From Dawidia soli (lineage in GTDB: Bacteria; Bacteroidota; Bacteroidia; Cytophagales; Cyclobacteriaceae): a stretch of DNA of 64,000 nt. Below, in pieces: positions 63,356 to 64,000 of the stretch. Made by a program: the position numbers and the translations under genes. The stretch is from positions 1 to 64,000 of the forward strand of contig NZ_JAHESC010000041.1 in the NCBI RefSeq assembly GCF_018598185.1, written 5' to 3'. The notes below the pieces were generated by a model, which was given only the letters and a program-made list of their open reading frames with translations, had not been told where the DNA came from and ran no database searches. Each line of letters begins with the position of its first letter. Positions within the stretch are counted from its first letter, which is position 1.

Positions 63356-63775
63356 ATGAAAGAGCGGATTGTTATTATCGATGCTAACATTACTGATCTC
63401 ACAATGTGGGAGGATATAATTTACAGCTTGTCCCCGAATGTGCAGTGCATAAGTTTCGTGTACGCCGATGAGGCGGCGGAAGTGATTTTGCATGATATGA
63501 AGCAACAGCCTCAATTTATATTCGTCGATGCGGATACAGCACGAATGCCCGTGTCGAAATTTTTGCAGCGATTCCGCCGCCAATCGGAGTGGGATGGTTG
63601 TTGTATCGGTGTTTTTTCCAGTACAATGCCTTCGGCGGTAGTGGAAGCATATAGGGCGGATGGCGCCGACTTCGCTTTTCAAAAGCCGCTTACCAAAAAA
63701 GACGGCATGCACGTGTTTGCGTCCATCCTGGCGATCGCAAAAGGAAGTAGTAACAGAATAACGGAGGAAGTATGA
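63356..63775 (+). CDS. receiver-domain (response regulator) protein
   Basis: A 139-aa single-domain receiver. The first strand RIVIIDANITD carries only one acidic residue of the usual pair; the likely phosphoacceptor is the Asp in FIFVDADTARMP; a Ser pair in IGVFSST and the Lys in FAFQKPLTKKDG follow. There is no output domain. Its stop overlaps the start of a universal stress protein gene by 4 bases, so the two are co-expressed. Such stand-alone receivers act through protein contact. The kinase is not in this window. Confidence 0.75.
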   Translation: MKERIVIIDANITDLTMWEDIIYSLSPNVQCISFVYADEAAEVILHDMKQQPQFIFVDADTARMPVSKFLQRFRRQSEWDGCCIGVFSSTMPSAVVEAYRADGADFAFQKPLTKKDGMHVFASILAIAKGSSNRITEEV

Positions 63776-64000
63776 AACGTAGGATTCGGAATGTATTGGT
63801 GCCGGTAGACTTCTCCCCGCACGCGACGAAGACGCTGCACGCGGCCGCCGCTTTTTGCATCAGAAATGACGCGCGCCTGACATTGCTTTATGTTATGGAG
63901 ACATCGGCATTTGTGTTTCCGGAAAATAGATTGACGCCGTCGTTGCTTCCGCAGCTGGTCGGTGCCGCAGATCAAAGTTTAAAAAAACAGGCACGTTTGC
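63772..64000 (+). CDS. universal stress protein, 5' part
   Basis: The gene starts with ATG at 63772 inside the end of the receiver gene and runs off the window. The visible 76 residues show the UspA fold start: IRNVLVPVDFSPHATKTLHA, AAAFCIRNDARLTLLYVMET. Usp proteins help survival under stress, and many bind ATP through a C-terminal G-2x-G-9x-G motif that lies outside this window. The ATGA overlap shows translational coupling with the receiver protein. Confidence 0.85.
   Translation, partial: MKRRIRNVLVPVDFSPHATKTLHAAAAFCIRNDARLTLLYVMETSAFVFPENRLTPSLLPQLVGAADQSLKKQARL

Noticed and set aside
1-64000. CRISPR array
   Set aside because: No regularly spaced direct repeats of 25-40 bases were seen and no cas genes are present.

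Overview
The window looks like chromosome from a member of the Bacteroidota, most likely Cytophagales or Chitinophagales. The signs are a polysaccharide utilisation locus (PUL) with two SusC/SusD pairs, a one-protein hybrid two-component sensor beside it, RHS proteins of the DUF6443 type, an IntDOT-like tyrosine recombinase and weak Shine-Dalgarno sequences. No complete tRNA, rRNA or CRISPR array was found.

Region 1 (1-6450) is the edge of a mobile element. It holds a tyrosine integrase, a fused nucleotidyltransferase-HEPN protein, a run of small XRE-type DNA-binding proteins with one protein that has only sigma region 2, and an excisionase-type module on the minus strand. No mobilisation genes are visible. 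Region 2 (6600-15910) is a polymorphic-toxin module on the minus strand: an RHS/PKD surface protein, an RHS protein ending in a Tae4-like peptidoglycan amidase, and a probable periplasmic immunity protein. It lies between two related 44-bp repeats.

Region 3 (16071-31223) is a defence island on the plus strand. It starts with a WYL regulator, followed by a tightly packed five-gene run: an unusual protein joining a HARE-HTH, an N6-adenine methylase, a target-recognition-like region and a histidine kinase; its response regulator; then a classical type I restriction set (hsdM, hsdS, hsdR). A type III CBASS operon follows (CD-NTase, HORMA, TRIP13-like ATPase, 2TM-S-NUDIX effector) with an extra HEPN gene. 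The same GTGAC-N7-GTCAC dyad lies in front of the methylase-kinase and in front of the CBASS operon, so one regulator, perhaps the WYL protein, may control both.

Region 4 (31436-35629) holds an orphan protein and a divergent trio. One protein joins a cyclodeaminase-like domain to an ImmA/IrrE zinc peptidase; facing it are a receiver protein and a histidine kinase. A perfect palindrome sits in the shared promoter region. Region 5 (35640-39400) holds gene debris (broken methyltransferase, broken TetR-type regulator) and a STAND (NB-ARC/TPR) system. Its two large reading frames are joined in phase by an A AAA AAG slippery site. Imperfect 115-119 bp repeats flank it.

Region 6 (39600-45170) holds secreted proteins and lipoproteins, an intergenic repeat unit and a truncated SDR gene. 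Region 7 (45177-62543) is a xylan PUL: the hybrid two-component sensor on the plus strand converges on a six-gene minus-strand operon (SusC, SusD, SusC, SusD, DUF1735/DUF5627 lipoprotein, GH10 xylanase with two inserted CBMs). The window ends with a receiver-domain protein overlapping a universal stress protein that runs off the end.

The best candidates for undescribed biology are the methylase-kinase/response-regulator module built into the type I restriction operon, the cyclodeaminase-ImmA/IrrE fusion with its divergent two-component pair, and the possible frameshift-controlled STAND gene.
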